64,000 nt of DNA from Streptomyces sp. SKN60 (GCF_026236535.1 NZ_JAHTMW010000010.1:124001-188000), one strand, 5' to 3'. Counted from the first letter of the stretch, positions 52,147 through 60,704 are shown. A program made the numbers and translations. Notes: a model not told the origin generated them from the letters alone.

Positions 52147-53544
52147 GTGACCAGTCTCAGCGTCGAGACCCTGGCAGCGGACGCCGTCGAACCGATCACC
52201 TCGGCGGGCAACGCCCAGCTCGGTATCGCCGTACTCGCCGGCATCGCCGTCATCGTCCTGCTCATCACCAAGTTCAAGCTGCACGCGTTCCTCGCGCTGA
52301 CCATCGGGTCGCTCGCGCTCGGCGCGTTCGCCGGCGCCCCGCTCGCGGACGCCATGAAGTCCTTCACCACCGGACTCGGCGCAACCGTCGCCGGTGTCGG
52401 TGTGCTCATCGCGCTCGGCGCGATCCTCGGCAAGCTGCTCGCCGACTCGGGCGGCGCCGACCAGATCGTCGACACGATCCTCGCGAAGGCGAGCGGCCGG
52501 GCCATGCCGTGGGCGATGGTCCTGATCGCATCCGTGATCGGTCTGCCGCTGTTCTTCGAGGTCGGCATCGTGCTGCTGATCCCGGTGGTGCTGATGGTCG
52601 CCAAGCGCGGCAACTACTCGCTGATGCGGATCGGCATCCCGGCCCTGGCCGGTCTGTCCGTGATGCACGGCCTGATCCCGCCGCACCCCGGCCCGCTCGT
52701 CGCGATCGACGCGGTCGGCGCCAACCTGGGCATCACGCTGGCCCTCGGCCTGCTCGTCGCCGTCCCGACCGTGATCATCGCCGGTCCGGTCTTCTCCAAG
52801 TACGCCGCCCGCTGGGTGGACATCCAGGCTCCGGAAAAGATGATCCCCACCCGGCCCTCCGAGGACCTGGAGAAGCGCCCCGGCTTCGGCATCACCGTCG
52901 CGACCATCCTGTTGCCCGTCGTCCTGATGCTGGTCAAGGCGCTCGTGGACATCGTGGTCGACGACCCCGAGAACGGCGTGCAGAAGGTCACCGACGTCAT
53001 CGGCTCCCCGCTGATCGCGCTGCTCGCGGCCGTCATAGTCGCCATGTTCACGATGGGCCGCGCGGCCGGCTTCACCAAGGAGCGGCTGTCCTCCACCGTC
53101 GACAAGTCCCTCGCCCCGATCGCCGGCATCCTGCTGATCGTCGGCGCGGGCGGCGGCTTCAAGCAGACCCTGATCGACCTCGGCGTCGGCCAGATGATCC
53201 TCGACTTCTCGAAGAGCTGGTCGATCCCGGCCCTGCTGCTCGCCTGGCTGATCGCGGTCGCGATCCGGCTCGCGACCGGCTCGGCGACGGTGGCGACGAT
53301 CTCGGCGGCCGGCCTGGTGGCCCCGCTCGCGGCGGGCATGTCGACCGGCGAGGTGTCCCTGCTCGTCCTGGCGATCGGTGCCGGTTCGCTCTTCTTCAGC
53401 CACGTCAACGACGCCGGTTTCTGGCTGGTGAAGGAGTACTTCGGGATGAACGTCGGCCAGACGATCAAGACCTGGTCGGTGATGGAGACGATCATCTCGG
53501 TGGTCGGCATCGGGTTCGTGCTGCTGCTGTCGCTGGTGATCTAG
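52147..53544 (+). CDS. gntP: Gluconate permease
   Basis: GntP (465 residues) is a proton-coupled gluconate importer with about twelve to fourteen membrane segments. Family signatures include GLPLFFEVGIVLLIPVVLMVAKR, HGLIPPHPGPLVAID and SATVATISAAGLVAPL, and the final HVNDAGFWLVKEYFGMNVGQTIKTWS. GTG is preceded by AAGGGA. It is the second gene of the operon and ends at a hairpin shared with the FAD dehydrogenase gene. Confidence 0.96.
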   Translation: MTSLSVETLAADAVEPITSAGNAQLGIAVLAGIAVIVLLITKFKLHAFLALTIGSLALGAFAGAPLADAMKSFTTGLGATVAGVGVLIALGAILGKLLADSGGADQIVDTILAKASGRAMPWAMVLIASVIGLPLFFEVGIVLLIPVVLMVAKRGNYSLMRIGIPALAGLSVMHGLIPPHPGPLVAIDAVGANLGITLALGLLVAVPTVIIAGPVFSKYAARWVDIQAPEKMIPTRPSEDLEKRPGFGITVATILLPVVLMLVKALVDIVVDDPENGVQKVTDVIGSPLIALLAAVIVAMFTMGRAAGFTKERLSSTVDKSLAPIAGILLIVGAGGGFKQTLIDLGVGQMILDFSKSWSIPALLLAWLIAVAIRLATGSATVATISAAGLVAPLAAGMSTGEVSLLVLAIGAGSLFFSHVNDAGFWLVKEYFGMNVGQTIKTWSVMETIISVVGIGFVLLLSLVI

Positions 53545-53562
53545 CCAGCCGACCCGGCCGGT

Positions 53563-53606
53563 GGAGGCCCCGGAGCGCGGTTCGTCCGACCGCGCCCGGG
53601 GCCTCC
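53563..53606. terminator. Bidirectional terminator after gntP
   Basis: An 11-bp stem (53563-53573 and 53596-53606) continues, after a one-base bulge, into a 7-bp stem (53575-53581 and 53589-53595). It lies between convergent genes. Confidence 0.85.
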
Positions 53607-53622
53607 GTCGTACGTACGGGGC

Positions 53623-55290
53623 TCAGGCCACCGCGGCCGCCGCGGCCCGCCCCGCCGCGCGCCCCGAGAAGAGGCAGCCGCCGAGGAAGGTGCCCTCCAG
53701 GGACCGGTAGCCGTGGACGCCGCCGCCGCCGAAGCCGGCCGCCTCGCCCGCCGCGTACACCCCGGGCAGCGGCTCCCCGTCCGCCGTGAGCACCCGCGAG
53801 GACAGGTCGGTCTGCAGCCCGCCGAGGGACTTGCGGGTCAGGATGTTGAGGCGTACGGCGACGAGCGGGCCGGCCTTGGGATCGAGGATGCGGTGCGGGG
53901 GCGCCGTACGGATCAGCTTGTCGCCCAGATAGCGGCGGGCCCCGCGGATCGCCATGACCTGCAGGTCCTTGGTAAAGGGGTTGGCGATCTCGCGGTCGCG
54001 GGCGGTGATCTCCCGGCGCAGCGCGGTCTCGTCGATCAGGTCCTCGCCGGTGATCCGGTTCATGCCCCGGACCAGGGCGGCGAGGTCGTGCTCGACGACG
54101 AAGTCGGCGCCCTTGTCCATGAAGGCCTTGACCGGTCCGGGGACGTCGGCGCGGGCGCGGCCGATGACGTCGCGGACGGACTTGCCGGTGAGGTCGGGGT
54201 TCTGCTCGGAGCCGGAGAGGGCGAACTCCTTGCCGATGATCTTCCGGTCGAGCACGAACCAGGTGTGGTCGTGGCCGGTGCGCATGATGTGTTCGAGCGT
54301 GCCGAGGGTGTCGAAGCCCGGGAAGAGCGGCACGGGCAGCCGTTTGCCGGTCGCGTCGAGCCAGAGCGAGGACGGGCCGGGCAGGATCCGGATGCCGTGC
54401 CTGGCCCAGATCGGGTTCCAGTTCTCGATGCCCTCGGTGTAGTGCCACATCCGGTCGCGGTTGACGTGGTGGGCGCCGGCGTCCTCGGCGATGCCCAGCA
54501 TCAGGCCGTCGACGTGGGCGGGCACGCCGGACAGCATGCGGGCGGGCGGGGTGCCGAGCCGCTCGGGCCACTGCTTGCGCACCAGCTCGTGGTTGCCGCC
54601 GATGCCGCCGGTGGTGACGATCACCGCCTGCGCCCGGTACGAGAACTCGCCGGTGACCTCGCGGTCGCTGGCGGTGCCGCGCGGGACCGCGGAGGGCGCC
54701 AGGACCTCGCCGGTCACGGTGTCGACGGCGCCGGCGGTACGGGCCAGGCCGGTCACCCGGTGCCGGAAGCGGAAGCGGACCAGGCCGCGGGCGACGCCCT
54801 CGCGGACCCGGCGCTCGAAGGGGGCGACCAGACCCGGGCCGGTGCCCCAGGTGATGTGGAAGCGGGGTACGGAGTTGCCGTGGCCGTTCGCGTCGTAGCC
54901 GCCGCGCTCGGCCCAGCCCACCACCGGGAAGAAGCGCACTCCGAGCCCGTGCAGCCAGGCGCGCTTCTCGCCGGACGCGAAGTCCACGTACGCCTCGGCC
55001 CAGCGGCGCGCCCAAACGTCGTCCTCGGGCCGGTCGAAGCCCGCGGTGCCCATCCAGTCCTGGAGGGCCAGGTCGTGGCTGTCGCGGATCCGCATCCGGC
55101 GCTGCTCGGGCGAGTCGACGAGGAAGAGGCCGCCGAAGGACCAGTGGGCCTGGCCGCCGATGGACTGTTCGGGTTCCTGGTCGAGGAGCAGCACCGTGCG
55201 GCCGGCGTCGACCAGTTCGGCGGTGGCGGCGAGACCGGCGAGGCCGGCCCCGATGACGATCACATCGGCGTCGTACGGCTCATGGGGCAT
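53623..55290 (-). CDS. FAD-binding dehydrogenase (KstD-like flavoprotein)
   Basis: A 555-residue flavoenzyme. The FAD fold starts VIVIGAGLAGLAATAELVDAG at about residue 10. GGQAHWSFGGLFLVDSPEQRR, VTTGGIGGN and the closing AAGEAAGFGGGGVHGYRSLEGTFLGGCLFSGRAAG are typical of the 3-ketosteroid dehydrogenase/fumarate reductase superfamily. The substrate is not known. I place the start at 55290 because a promoter with TTGACT, 17 bases, CAAGAT ends seven bases before that ATG. It is divergent from a TetR gene. Confidence 0.9.
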   Translation of the reverse strand: MPHEPYDADVIVIGAGLAGLAATAELVDAGRTVLLLDQEPEQSIGGQAHWSFGGLFLVDSPEQRRMRIRDSHDLALQDWMGTAGFDRPEDDVWARRWAEAYVDFASGEKRAWLHGLGVRFFPVVGWAERGGYDANGHGNSVPRFHITWGTGPGLVAPFERRVREGVARGLVRFRFRHRVTGLARTAGAVDTVTGEVLAPSAVPRGTASDREVTGEFSYRAQAVIVTTGGIGGNHELVRKQWPERLGTPPARMLSGVPAHVDGLMLGIAEDAGAHHVNRDRMWHYTEGIENWNPIWARHGIRILPGPSSLWLDATGKRLPVPLFPGFDTLGTLEHIMRTGHDHTWFVLDRKIIGKEFALSGSEQNPDLTGKSVRDVIGRARADVPGPVKAFMDKGADFVVEHDLAALVRGMNRITGEDLIDETALRREITARDREIANPFTKDLQVMAIRGARRYLGDKLIRTAPPHRILDPKAGPLVAVRLNILTRKSLGGLQTDLSSRVLTADGEPLPGVYAAGEAAGFGGGGVHGYRSLEGTFLGGCLFSGRAAGRAAAAAVA

Positions 55291-55297
55291 GGACCGC

Positions 55298-55326
55298 ATC
55301 TTGGATACACAAATGTATCCAGTCAA
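55298..55326 (-). promoter_or_regulatory. Promoter of the FAD dehydrogenase with an operator in its spacer
   Basis: On the minus strand TTGACT (55326-55321) and CAAGAT (55303-55298) are spaced by exactly 17 bases. The perfect inverted repeat GGATACA-CAAA-TGTATCC (55303-55320) fills the spacer. A regulator bound there must exclude RNA polymerase. The start codon follows seven bases after CAAGAT. Confidence 0.75.
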
Positions 55327-55358
55327 CGGTTCGAGCTCCTCTCACCCCTCCCGTTTTC

Positions 55359-55377
55359 TAATGCCGAGCATTAATAT
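55359..55377 (+). promoter_or_regulatory. TetR promoter with palindromic operator
   Basis: TAATGC-CGA-GCATTA (55359-55373) is a perfect palindrome. It abuts the -10 TAATAT (55372-55377), which ends seven bases before the ATG at 55385. It should mediate repression of the regulator's own gene. Confidence 0.65.
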
Positions 55378-55384
55378 GGCGGGC

Positions 55385-56014
55385 ATGGCAAGGACGTCAG
55401 GGCCCGAGACCCGGGACAGACTGATCCGCGCGGCCGAGGCGGTCTTCGCGACGAAGGGCGTCGACGGCGGCCAGTTGCGCGACATCGTCGCCCTCGCCGG
55501 CCAGAGCAACCCCTCGGCCGTGCAGTACCACTTCGGCTCCCGCGCCGGACTCCTCGACGCGGTGATGGCCGGCCGCCAGGCCCGTACGGAACAGGTGCTC
55601 GCCCCGCTCCTCGACGCCGCGCCCGACGACACCCACGCCCTGGTCTCGGCCCTTGTCACCGCCGAGGCGAGCGAGCTGGGCACCGACCGCGGCCGCCGTT
55701 GTCTGAGGATCTCCGCCCAGCTCAGCCACGAGAGCGGGGTCCGCACCCGCACCCCGCACCCCACGCTCGCCGGCACCTGCTACTGGCGCCTGATCGAGCG
55801 CACCGAGTCCTGTCTCGCGGCGGCCGGACTGCCCGAGGCACTGCGCCTGGAGCGGCTCGACCTGGCGCTCACCGTGGTGGGCGCGGCCATGGCGGACCGG
55901 GCCCGGCAGTACCTCGACGGCACCGAGCCCCTCACCGGGCAGCCGCTCTTCGTCGCCGATCTCGTCGAGACCACCACCGCGCTGCTCCGGGCCGCACAGC
56001 CCCGGAGCGCGTGA
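55385..56014 (+). CDS. TetR-family regulator
   Basis: A 209-residue repressor. The N-terminal helix-turn-helix spans about residues 8-55 (RDRLIRAAEAVFATKGVDGGQLRDIVALAGQSNPSAVQYHFGSRAGLLDAV). The C-terminal ligand domain is all-helical; the ligand is unknown. It is divergent from the FAD dehydrogenase and 29 bases upstream of an SDR gene, which it may also control. ATG at 55385 is supported by the -10 spacing; an in-frame ATG three codons earlier overlaps the -10. Confidence 0.92.
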   Translation: MARTSGPETRDRLIRAAEAVFATKGVDGGQLRDIVALAGQSNPSAVQYHFGSRAGLLDAVMAGRQARTEQVLAPLLDAAPDDTHALVSALVTAEASELGTDRGRRCLRISAQLSHESGVRTRTPHPTLAGTCYWRLIERTESCLAAAGLPEALRLERLDLALTVVGAAMADRARQYLDGTEPLTGQPLFVADLVETTTALLRAAQPRSA

Positions 56015-56043
56015 ACGCCCCGAACTCCCCGAAGGGACCTCCT

Positions 56044-56808
56044 ATGAACGACCTCACCGGCAAGACCGTGCTCATCACCGGCGGCGCCCGCGGCCTGGGC
56101 GCCGAGGCGGCCCGGCAGGCGGTGGCCGCCGGGGCGAACGTCGTGCTCACCGACGTCCTCGACGAGGAGGGCAAGGCGACCGCCGAGGCGCTCGGCGAGC
56201 GGGCCCGCTTCCTGCACCACGACGTCACCTCGGAGGAGGACTGGGCGGCGGCCGTCACCCACGCCGTGGCCGAGTTCGGCGCACTGCACGGCCTGGTGAA
56301 CAACGCGGGCATATCCACCGGCGCGTTCCTGGAGACCGAGTCGGTGGAGCACTTCCGCAAGGTCCTCGACATCAATCTGACCGGCGTCTTCATCGGCATG
56401 AAGGCCGCCGTCCCGGCGATGCGGGAGGCCGGTGGCGGCTCGATCGTCAACATCTCCTCGGCCGCGGGCCTGATGGGCCTGGCGCTCACCGCCGGATACG
56501 GCGCGTCCAAGTGGGGCGTGCGCGGCCTGACGAAGATCGGCGCGGTGGAGCTCGGCACGGCGGGGATCCGCGTCAACTCCGTCCACCCCGGCATGACCTA
56601 CACCCCGATGACGGCCTCCGTCGGCATCGAGCGCGGCGAGGGCCGGTACCCGAACACGCCGATGGGCCGGGTCGGCGAGGCCGACGAGATCGCGGGCGCG
56701 GTCGTCTTCCTGCTCTCGGACGCCGCCTCGTACGTGACGGGCGCGGAGCTGGCCGTGGACGGCGGCTGGACCACCGGCCCGACGGTCAAGTACGTCATGG
56801 GGCAGTGA
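56044..56808 (+). CDS. SDR-family oxidoreductase
   Basis: A 254-residue classical short-chain dehydrogenase. The nucleotide loop is TGGARGLG (residues 12-19), NNAG is in GLVNNAGIS, and the catalytic Ser-Tyr-Lys are in NISSAAG and YGASKWG. The C-terminal ITGAELAVDGG-like motif is VTGAELAVDGGW. Similar enzymes are annotated as 3-alpha/20-beta-hydroxysteroid dehydrogenases, which would suit the ketosteroid-dehydrogenase-like neighbour. GAAGGGACC precedes the ATG. Probably cotranscribed with the TetR gene. Confidence 0.93.
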   Translation: MNDLTGKTVLITGGARGLGAEAARQAVAAGANVVLTDVLDEEGKATAEALGERARFLHHDVTSEEDWAAAVTHAVAEFGALHGLVNNAGISTGAFLETESVEHFRKVLDINLTGVFIGMKAAVPAMREAGGGSIVNISSAAGLMGLALTAGYGASKWGVRGLTKIGAVELGTAGIRVNSVHPGMTYTPMTASVGIERGEGRYPNTPMGRVGEADEIAGAVVFLLSDAASYVTGAELAVDGGWTTGPTVKYVMGQ

Positions 56809-56829
56809 CGCACCTGATTTCATGGGCGC

Positions 56830-57360
56830 ATGAACGCCTCCGCCCCCTTCGATCCCTCCACTGAGATCCTCGACGTCGTCGACGAACAGGACCGGGTGAT
56901 CGGACAGGCCCCGCGCGGTGAGGTGTACGCGCGGGGCCTGATCCACCGCTGCACCTTCATCCGCGTGCGGGACTCCCTCGGCCGGACCTTCGTCCACCGC
57001 AGGACCCCGACCAAGCTGGTCTTCCCGTCCCTGTACGACATGTTCGTCGGCGGGGTGGTCGGCGCCGGCGAGTCGTACGACGACGCCGCGCTGCGCGAGG
57101 CCGAGGAGGAGCTCGGCGTGTCCGGACTGCCCCGACCGGAGCCCGTACTGAAGTTCCTGTACGACTCCGAGGGCGTGGCCGGGAAGTGGTGGTCGGCGGT
57201 CTACGAGGTCCGCTGCGACCTGCCGGTGAACCCGCAGGTCGAGGAGGTGGCCTGGCACGGCTTCCTCACCGACGAGGAGCTGACCGCGCGGCTCGGCGAG
57301 TGGGAGTGGGTGCCGGACGGGCGCCGGGCCTACGAGCGGCTGCTCGCGCAGGGAGCCTGA
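56830..57360 (+). CDS. NUDIX hydrolase
   Basis: A 176-residue pyrophosphohydrolase. The Nudix box is complete: G-x5-E-x7-REAEEELGV around residues 76-99. The N-terminal EILDVVDEQDRVIGQAPRGEVYARGLIHR is like the YfcD and isopentenyl-diphosphate-isomerase-like branch. The substrate is unknown. It follows the SDR gene by 21 bases and could be read with it. ATG start without a strong ribosome site. Confidence 0.92.
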   Translation: MNASAPFDPSTEILDVVDEQDRVIGQAPRGEVYARGLIHRCTFIRVRDSLGRTFVHRRTPTKLVFPSLYDMFVGGVVGAGESYDDAALREAEEELGVSGLPRPEPVLKFLYDSEGVAGKWWSAVYEVRCDLPVNPQVEEVAWHGFLTDEELTARLGEWEWVPDGRRAYERLLAQGA

Positions 57361-57430
57361 GGGCACCGGGCCGGGCGCCCGTCCGGGCCCGCGGGGAGCC
57401 GCCGTACGGGAAGATCCTCGTCCGGATAGG

Positions 57431-57436
57431 TAGGGT
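57431..57436 (+). promoter_or_regulatory. Candidate -10 of the first DUF202 gene (leaderless)
   Basis: TAGGGT ends six bases before the GTG at 57443, and no ribosome site is present. Confidence 0.6.
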
Positions 57437-57442
57437 GCCCGC

Positions 57443-57838
57443 GTGAGCGACTTCGTACAGAGCCTGCGGCTGTGGTTCGCGCCGCGCCGCCTCCGGGAGG
57501 AGGGCGAGACCCCCGACTACCGCTTCTCCCTGGCCAACGAGCGGACCTTCCTCGCCTGGCTCCGGACCGCTCTGGCGCTCATCGGCGGCGGTTTCGCGGT
57601 GGACCAGTTCCTGCCGGACCTGCGCTGGGGCGTCCGGGTCGGGCTCGCGGTCGCGCTGCTCGTCGCGGGTGTGCTGTGCGCGCTGCGGGCGGTGAACCAC
57701 TGGGTGCGCTGCGAGCGGGCGATGCGACGGGGCGAGGACCTGCCCGTCTCCCGTTTCCCTGCGGTGCTCAGCCTCGCGGTGGCGGTGGTCGCGCTCGCGA
57801 TGGTGGTGGTCGTGGTCTTCGGCTGGGCCGGACGGTGA
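57443..57838 (+). CDS. YidH/DUF202 membrane protein
   Basis: A 131-residue inner-membrane protein with three hydrophobic helices. The family signature YRFSLANERTFLAWLRTALALIGGG is present before the first helix. Function is unknown. Its stop overlaps the GTG of the next DUF202 gene (GTGA), so the two products are made together and may form one complex. Confidence 0.88.
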   Translation: MSDFVQSLRLWFAPRRLREEGETPDYRFSLANERTFLAWLRTALALIGGGFAVDQFLPDLRWGVRVGLAVALLVAGVLCALRAVNHWVRCERAMRRGEDLPVSRFPAVLSLAVAVVALAMVVVVVFGWAGR

Positions 57839-58167
57839 GCGGGCCGGGGGCCGGCGCCGCGGCCGCGGACCGGGATCCCGGGCTGCAGCCGGAGCGGACC
57901 CGGCTCGCCTGGCGGCGGACCACGCTCTCGGCCACGGTGGTGGCCGTCCTCGCCGGCAAGCAGGCGATCCACGACGACGTGACGGCCACCGGTCTGCTCG
58001 CGGCGGGCCTGTCGGCCCTGGTGTGGATCGGGTTCCTCGCGGTGGCGCACCGCCGGATCCAGTCCCTGGAGGCGGCCCGGCCGCGCGTGATGTCGCTCCG
58101 GGGCGCGCTGCTCGCGGTGGTGTGCACGGTGGCGTTCGCGGGGTTCGCGGTCGCCGTGCTGCTCTGA
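57835..58167 (+). CDS. Second, shorter DUF202 membrane protein
   Basis: A 110-residue protein with three helices. It keeps a shortened DUF202 signature, PGLQPERTRLAWRRTTLS. It is coupled to the preceding gene by a four-base overlap. The upstream gene has the YidH-type sequence and this one the YidG-type, a pairing also seen in other bacteria. Function is unknown. Confidence 0.85.
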   Translation: MSGPGAGAAAADRDPGLQPERTRLAWRRTTLSATVVAVLAGKQAIHDDVTATGLLAAGLSALVWIGFLAVAHRRIQSLEAARPRVMSLRGALLAVVCTVAFAGFAVAVLL

Positions 58168-58190
58168 CCGGGCGCCGGGCCCCGCCCCGA

Positions 58191-58214
58191 ACCCGGACCC
58201 GGACCCGGACCCGG
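58191..58214. repeat. Four tandem ACCCGG hexamers
   Basis: ACCCGG repeats four times between the DUF202 gene and the next gene, with decayed copies on both sides. It looks like simple slippage and has no visible function. Confidence 0.85.
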
Positions 58215-58296
58215 CCCGGACCCCAACTTCCCCCGGACCCGCGCCTGCTGGCACTCTTCCCCTGTCCGATTCGGGCTCTCATCCGGGGGATTCCCT

Positions 58297-59214
58297 TTGC
58301 CTGCCACCGATCCGTACGTGGTCGCGCTCGCGCCGCACGTCCACGCCTTCGTCCAGCCCGACGGGGGCTGGTGCCTGAACAACGCCGGCTTCGTCGGCGA
58401 TCCCGGCGGCGGCGAGACGCTGCTCGTCGACACCGCCGCCACCGAGCGCCGGGCCCGGCTGCTGCGCGCGGCCGTCCTCGACGCGGGACTCGCCCTGCCG
58501 CGCACCATCGTCTCCACCCACCACCACGGCGACCACACCTACGGCAACGGGGTGTTCCGGCCGGAGGCCCGGATCGTCGGGCACGCCAACTGCCGGGCCG
58601 AGCAGCTGGCCGCCGGGCGGCAGTTGCATCTGCTGTGGCCGCAGACCGACTTCGGCGCGGTGGAGATCCTGCCGCCGGACCTCACGTACACGGACGCGCT
58701 GACGCTGTACGTCGGGGAGACCGAGGTCCGGGTGCTGCACCCGGGTCCGGCGCACACCACCGGCGACTCGATCGTCCATCTCCCGGCGCAGGGCGTGGTG
58801 TTCACCGGCGACCTGGTGTTCCACGGCGGCACGCCGTTCCTGCCGATGGGTTCGCTCGCGGGGTCGCTGCGCGCCCTCGAACTGCTGCGCTCGCTGGACG
58901 CTCCCACGGTCGTGCCCGGGCACGGACGGGTGACCGACCCCTCGGCGTACGACGCGACCGAGCGCTATCTGCGCTGGGTGCGGGAGTTGGCGGCCGAGGG
59001 GTACGCGAAGGGGGACCCGCCGCTGGAGACGGCGCGGGCGGCGGAGCTCGGCGAGTTCGGGGCCTGGCAGGAGAGCGAGCGCCTCGTCGCCAATCTGCAC
59101 CGCGCGTACGCGGAGCTGGAGGGGCTGCCGGAGGGCCATCCGCTCGACCCGGCGGCCGTGTTCGGCGACATGGCGGCGATGAACGGCGGGGTGCCGGTCG
59201 CCTGTCACGCGTAG
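58297..59214 (+). CDS. Metallo-beta-lactamase-fold hydrolase
   Basis: A 305-residue enzyme. The metal motif is STHHHGDHTYGN; later ligands are in HPGPAHTTGDSIVH, FTGDLVFHGGTPF and VPGHGRVT. The long C-terminal region after residue 215 is helical. It resembles quinohaemoprotein-associated or cyclase-type members, but the substrate is not evident. The best start is TTG at 58297 with GGGGGA six bases upstream; a GTG at 58320 is the alternative. It converges on the enolase-family gene. Confidence 0.87.
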   Translation: MPATDPYVVALAPHVHAFVQPDGGWCLNNAGFVGDPGGGETLLVDTAATERRARLLRAAVLDAGLALPRTIVSTHHHGDHTYGNGVFRPEARIVGHANCRAEQLAAGRQLHLLWPQTDFGAVEILPPDLTYTDALTLYVGETEVRVLHPGPAHTTGDSIVHLPAQGVVFTGDLVFHGGTPFLPMGSLAGSLRALELLRSLDAPTVVPGHGRVTDPSAYDATERYLRWVRELAAEGYAKGDPPLETARAAELGEFGAWQESERLVANLHRAYAELEGLPEGHPLDPAAVFGDMAAMNGGVPVACHA

Positions 59215-59227
59215 CACACAGGCAGAG

Positions 59228-60520
59228 CTACCAGCGGGTGGGCCGCCACTCCGGGTCCGCCGCGCGCATCGCGGCCGCGTCGTCGCGGTCGCGGTACCGG
59301 CCGTCGTCCTCCGCCCAGCGGCGGTGGAGGTCGGCGAGCCGGTCGCGGTCGAGCTCCACGCCCAGGCCCGGTGTGTCGGTGACGGCGAGCCGGCCGGCCC
59401 GGAAGACGGGGGCGGTGGTGATCACGTCCTCGGTGAGCCACGGGTAGTGGGTGTCGCAGGCGTGGTGGAGCGCCGGGAGGGTCGCGGCGACCTGGGTCAT
59501 CGCGGCCAGGCTGATGCCCAGGTGGGTGTTGGAGTGCATGGAGAGCCCGATGCCGTACGTACCGCAGAGCGCGGCGAGTTCGCGGGTGCGATGCAGGCCG
59601 CCCCAGTAGTGGTGGTCGCAGAGCACGATGCGTACGGCACCGCGCGCGAAGGCCTCGGGGACCTCGTCGAGCGTGGTCACGCACATGTTGGTGGCGAGCG
59701 GCAGGTGCGTGCCGGCGGCGACCTCGGCCATGGCGGCGATGCCGGTGGCCGGGTCCTCCAGGTATTCGAGGGCGGGGAGGCCCTCGAGTTCGCGGGCGAC
59801 GGCGAGGGAGGTCTCCACGGACCAGGCGCCGTTGGGGTCGAGGCGCAGCGGGGCGCCGGGGAAGGCCTCGGCGAGCGCGCGGATCGCGGCGATCTCCCGG
59901 TCGGGCGCGAAGACCCCGCCCTTGAGCTTGAACGAGCCGAAGCCGTGCAGGCGGGCGAAGCGGCGGGCCTGCTCGACGAGGCCGGCCGGATCGAGGGCCT
60001 CGCCCCAGGGGTCCTCGGGCTCGGCGCCCGGGTGGGCACCCCACTTGTAGAAGAGGTAGGCGCTGTACTCGACCTCGTCGCGGACCCGGCCGCCGAGCAG
60101 GGCGTGCACGGGCAGTCCGAGGCTCCGGCCGAGGGCGTCGAGGCAGGCCGTCTCGACGGCGGAGACCACGGAGAGCAGCAGTTTGCCGGCGGTCTGGACG
60201 CCGCGCAGTCCGCCGGCGTCGACCCGTCCGTCCGCGTCCTTCGCGGCCGCCGCGCCACACACCTCGGCGGCCAGCACGAACAAGCCGTTCACATCCGTGA
60301 CCGAGCGACCGGGCAGCGCCTCGGCGAGCGGACGTGCGAGGTCGAGGTACTTCGTGTCGCCGTAGGTCTCGCCGAGCCCGACGACTCCGCCCGCCGTGAC
60401 CACTTCGACCACCAGGCGTGGGGTCAGGGGCTGGTGGACGCCCTGGGTGTTGAGCAGCGGCGGGTCCTTGACGAGGACGGGGGTCAGGCGGACGTGGTCG
60501 ATGCACAGCGCCGGATTCAT
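59228..60520 (-). CDS. Glucarate dehydratase-like enolase-superfamily enzyme
   Basis: A 430-residue acid-sugar dehydratase. The N-terminal cap is followed by the barrel with Lys-x-Lys in SFKLKGGVF, metal ligands in LRLDPNGAW, EYLEDP and the Asn-containing LPLATNMCV, and the catalytic His in MHSNTHLGIS. These are the features of the glucarate dehydratase subgroup, which turns D-glucarate into 5-keto-4-deoxyglucarate. No transporter or aldolase lies next to it. TAGGGT six bases before the ATG suggests a leaderless message. Confidence 0.9.
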   Translation of the reverse strand: MNPALCIDHVRLTPVLVKDPPLLNTQGVHQPLTPRLVVEVVTAGGVVGLGETYGDTKYLDLARPLAEALPGRSVTDVNGLFVLAAEVCGAAAAKDADGRVDAGGLRGVQTAGKLLLSVVSAVETACLDALGRSLGLPVHALLGGRVRDEVEYSAYLFYKWGAHPGAEPEDPWGEALDPAGLVEQARRFARLHGFGSFKLKGGVFAPDREIAAIRALAEAFPGAPLRLDPNGAWSVETSLAVARELEGLPALEYLEDPATGIAAMAEVAAGTHLPLATNMCVTTLDEVPEAFARGAVRIVLCDHHYWGGLHRTRELAALCGTYGIGLSMHSNTHLGISLAAMTQVAATLPALHHACDTHYPWLTEDVITTAPVFRAGRLAVTDTPGLGVELDRDRLADLHRRWAEDDGRYRDRDDAAAMRAADPEWRPTRW

Positions 60521-60526
60521 ATGTGA

Positions 60527-60532
60527 ACCCTA
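60527..60532 (-). promoter_or_regulatory. Candidate -10 of the glucarate dehydratase-like gene (leaderless)
   Basis: TAGGGT on the minus strand ends six bases before the ATG at 60520. Confidence 0.55.
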
Positions 60533-60627
60533 TTCGCGACCTCGGACGGCACACCAGAGGCGTGCACCCTCTTTCACGCGGGGTCCGGGCGAGGTTCGGG
60601 CAGGGTTCGGGCGGGGCTTGACGAGGC

Positions 60628-60667
60628 TTGACGGGGATCACTCTGGACGACATACCGACTGGTCGGT
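60628..60667 (+). promoter_or_regulatory. Promoter of the APH-dehydrogenase operon with TetR-type operator
   Basis: TTGACG (60628-60633) and CATACC (60651-60656) are spaced by 17 bases. ACCGAC-TG-GTCGGT (60654-60667), a perfect inverted repeat of the form favoured by TetR regulators, overlaps the -10. The TetR gene at the end of the operon is the obvious candidate to bind it. Confidence 0.7.
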
Positions 60668-60704
60668 CATCATGAACCGACGCCGAACCCGGAGGTACGC
60701 CCGC

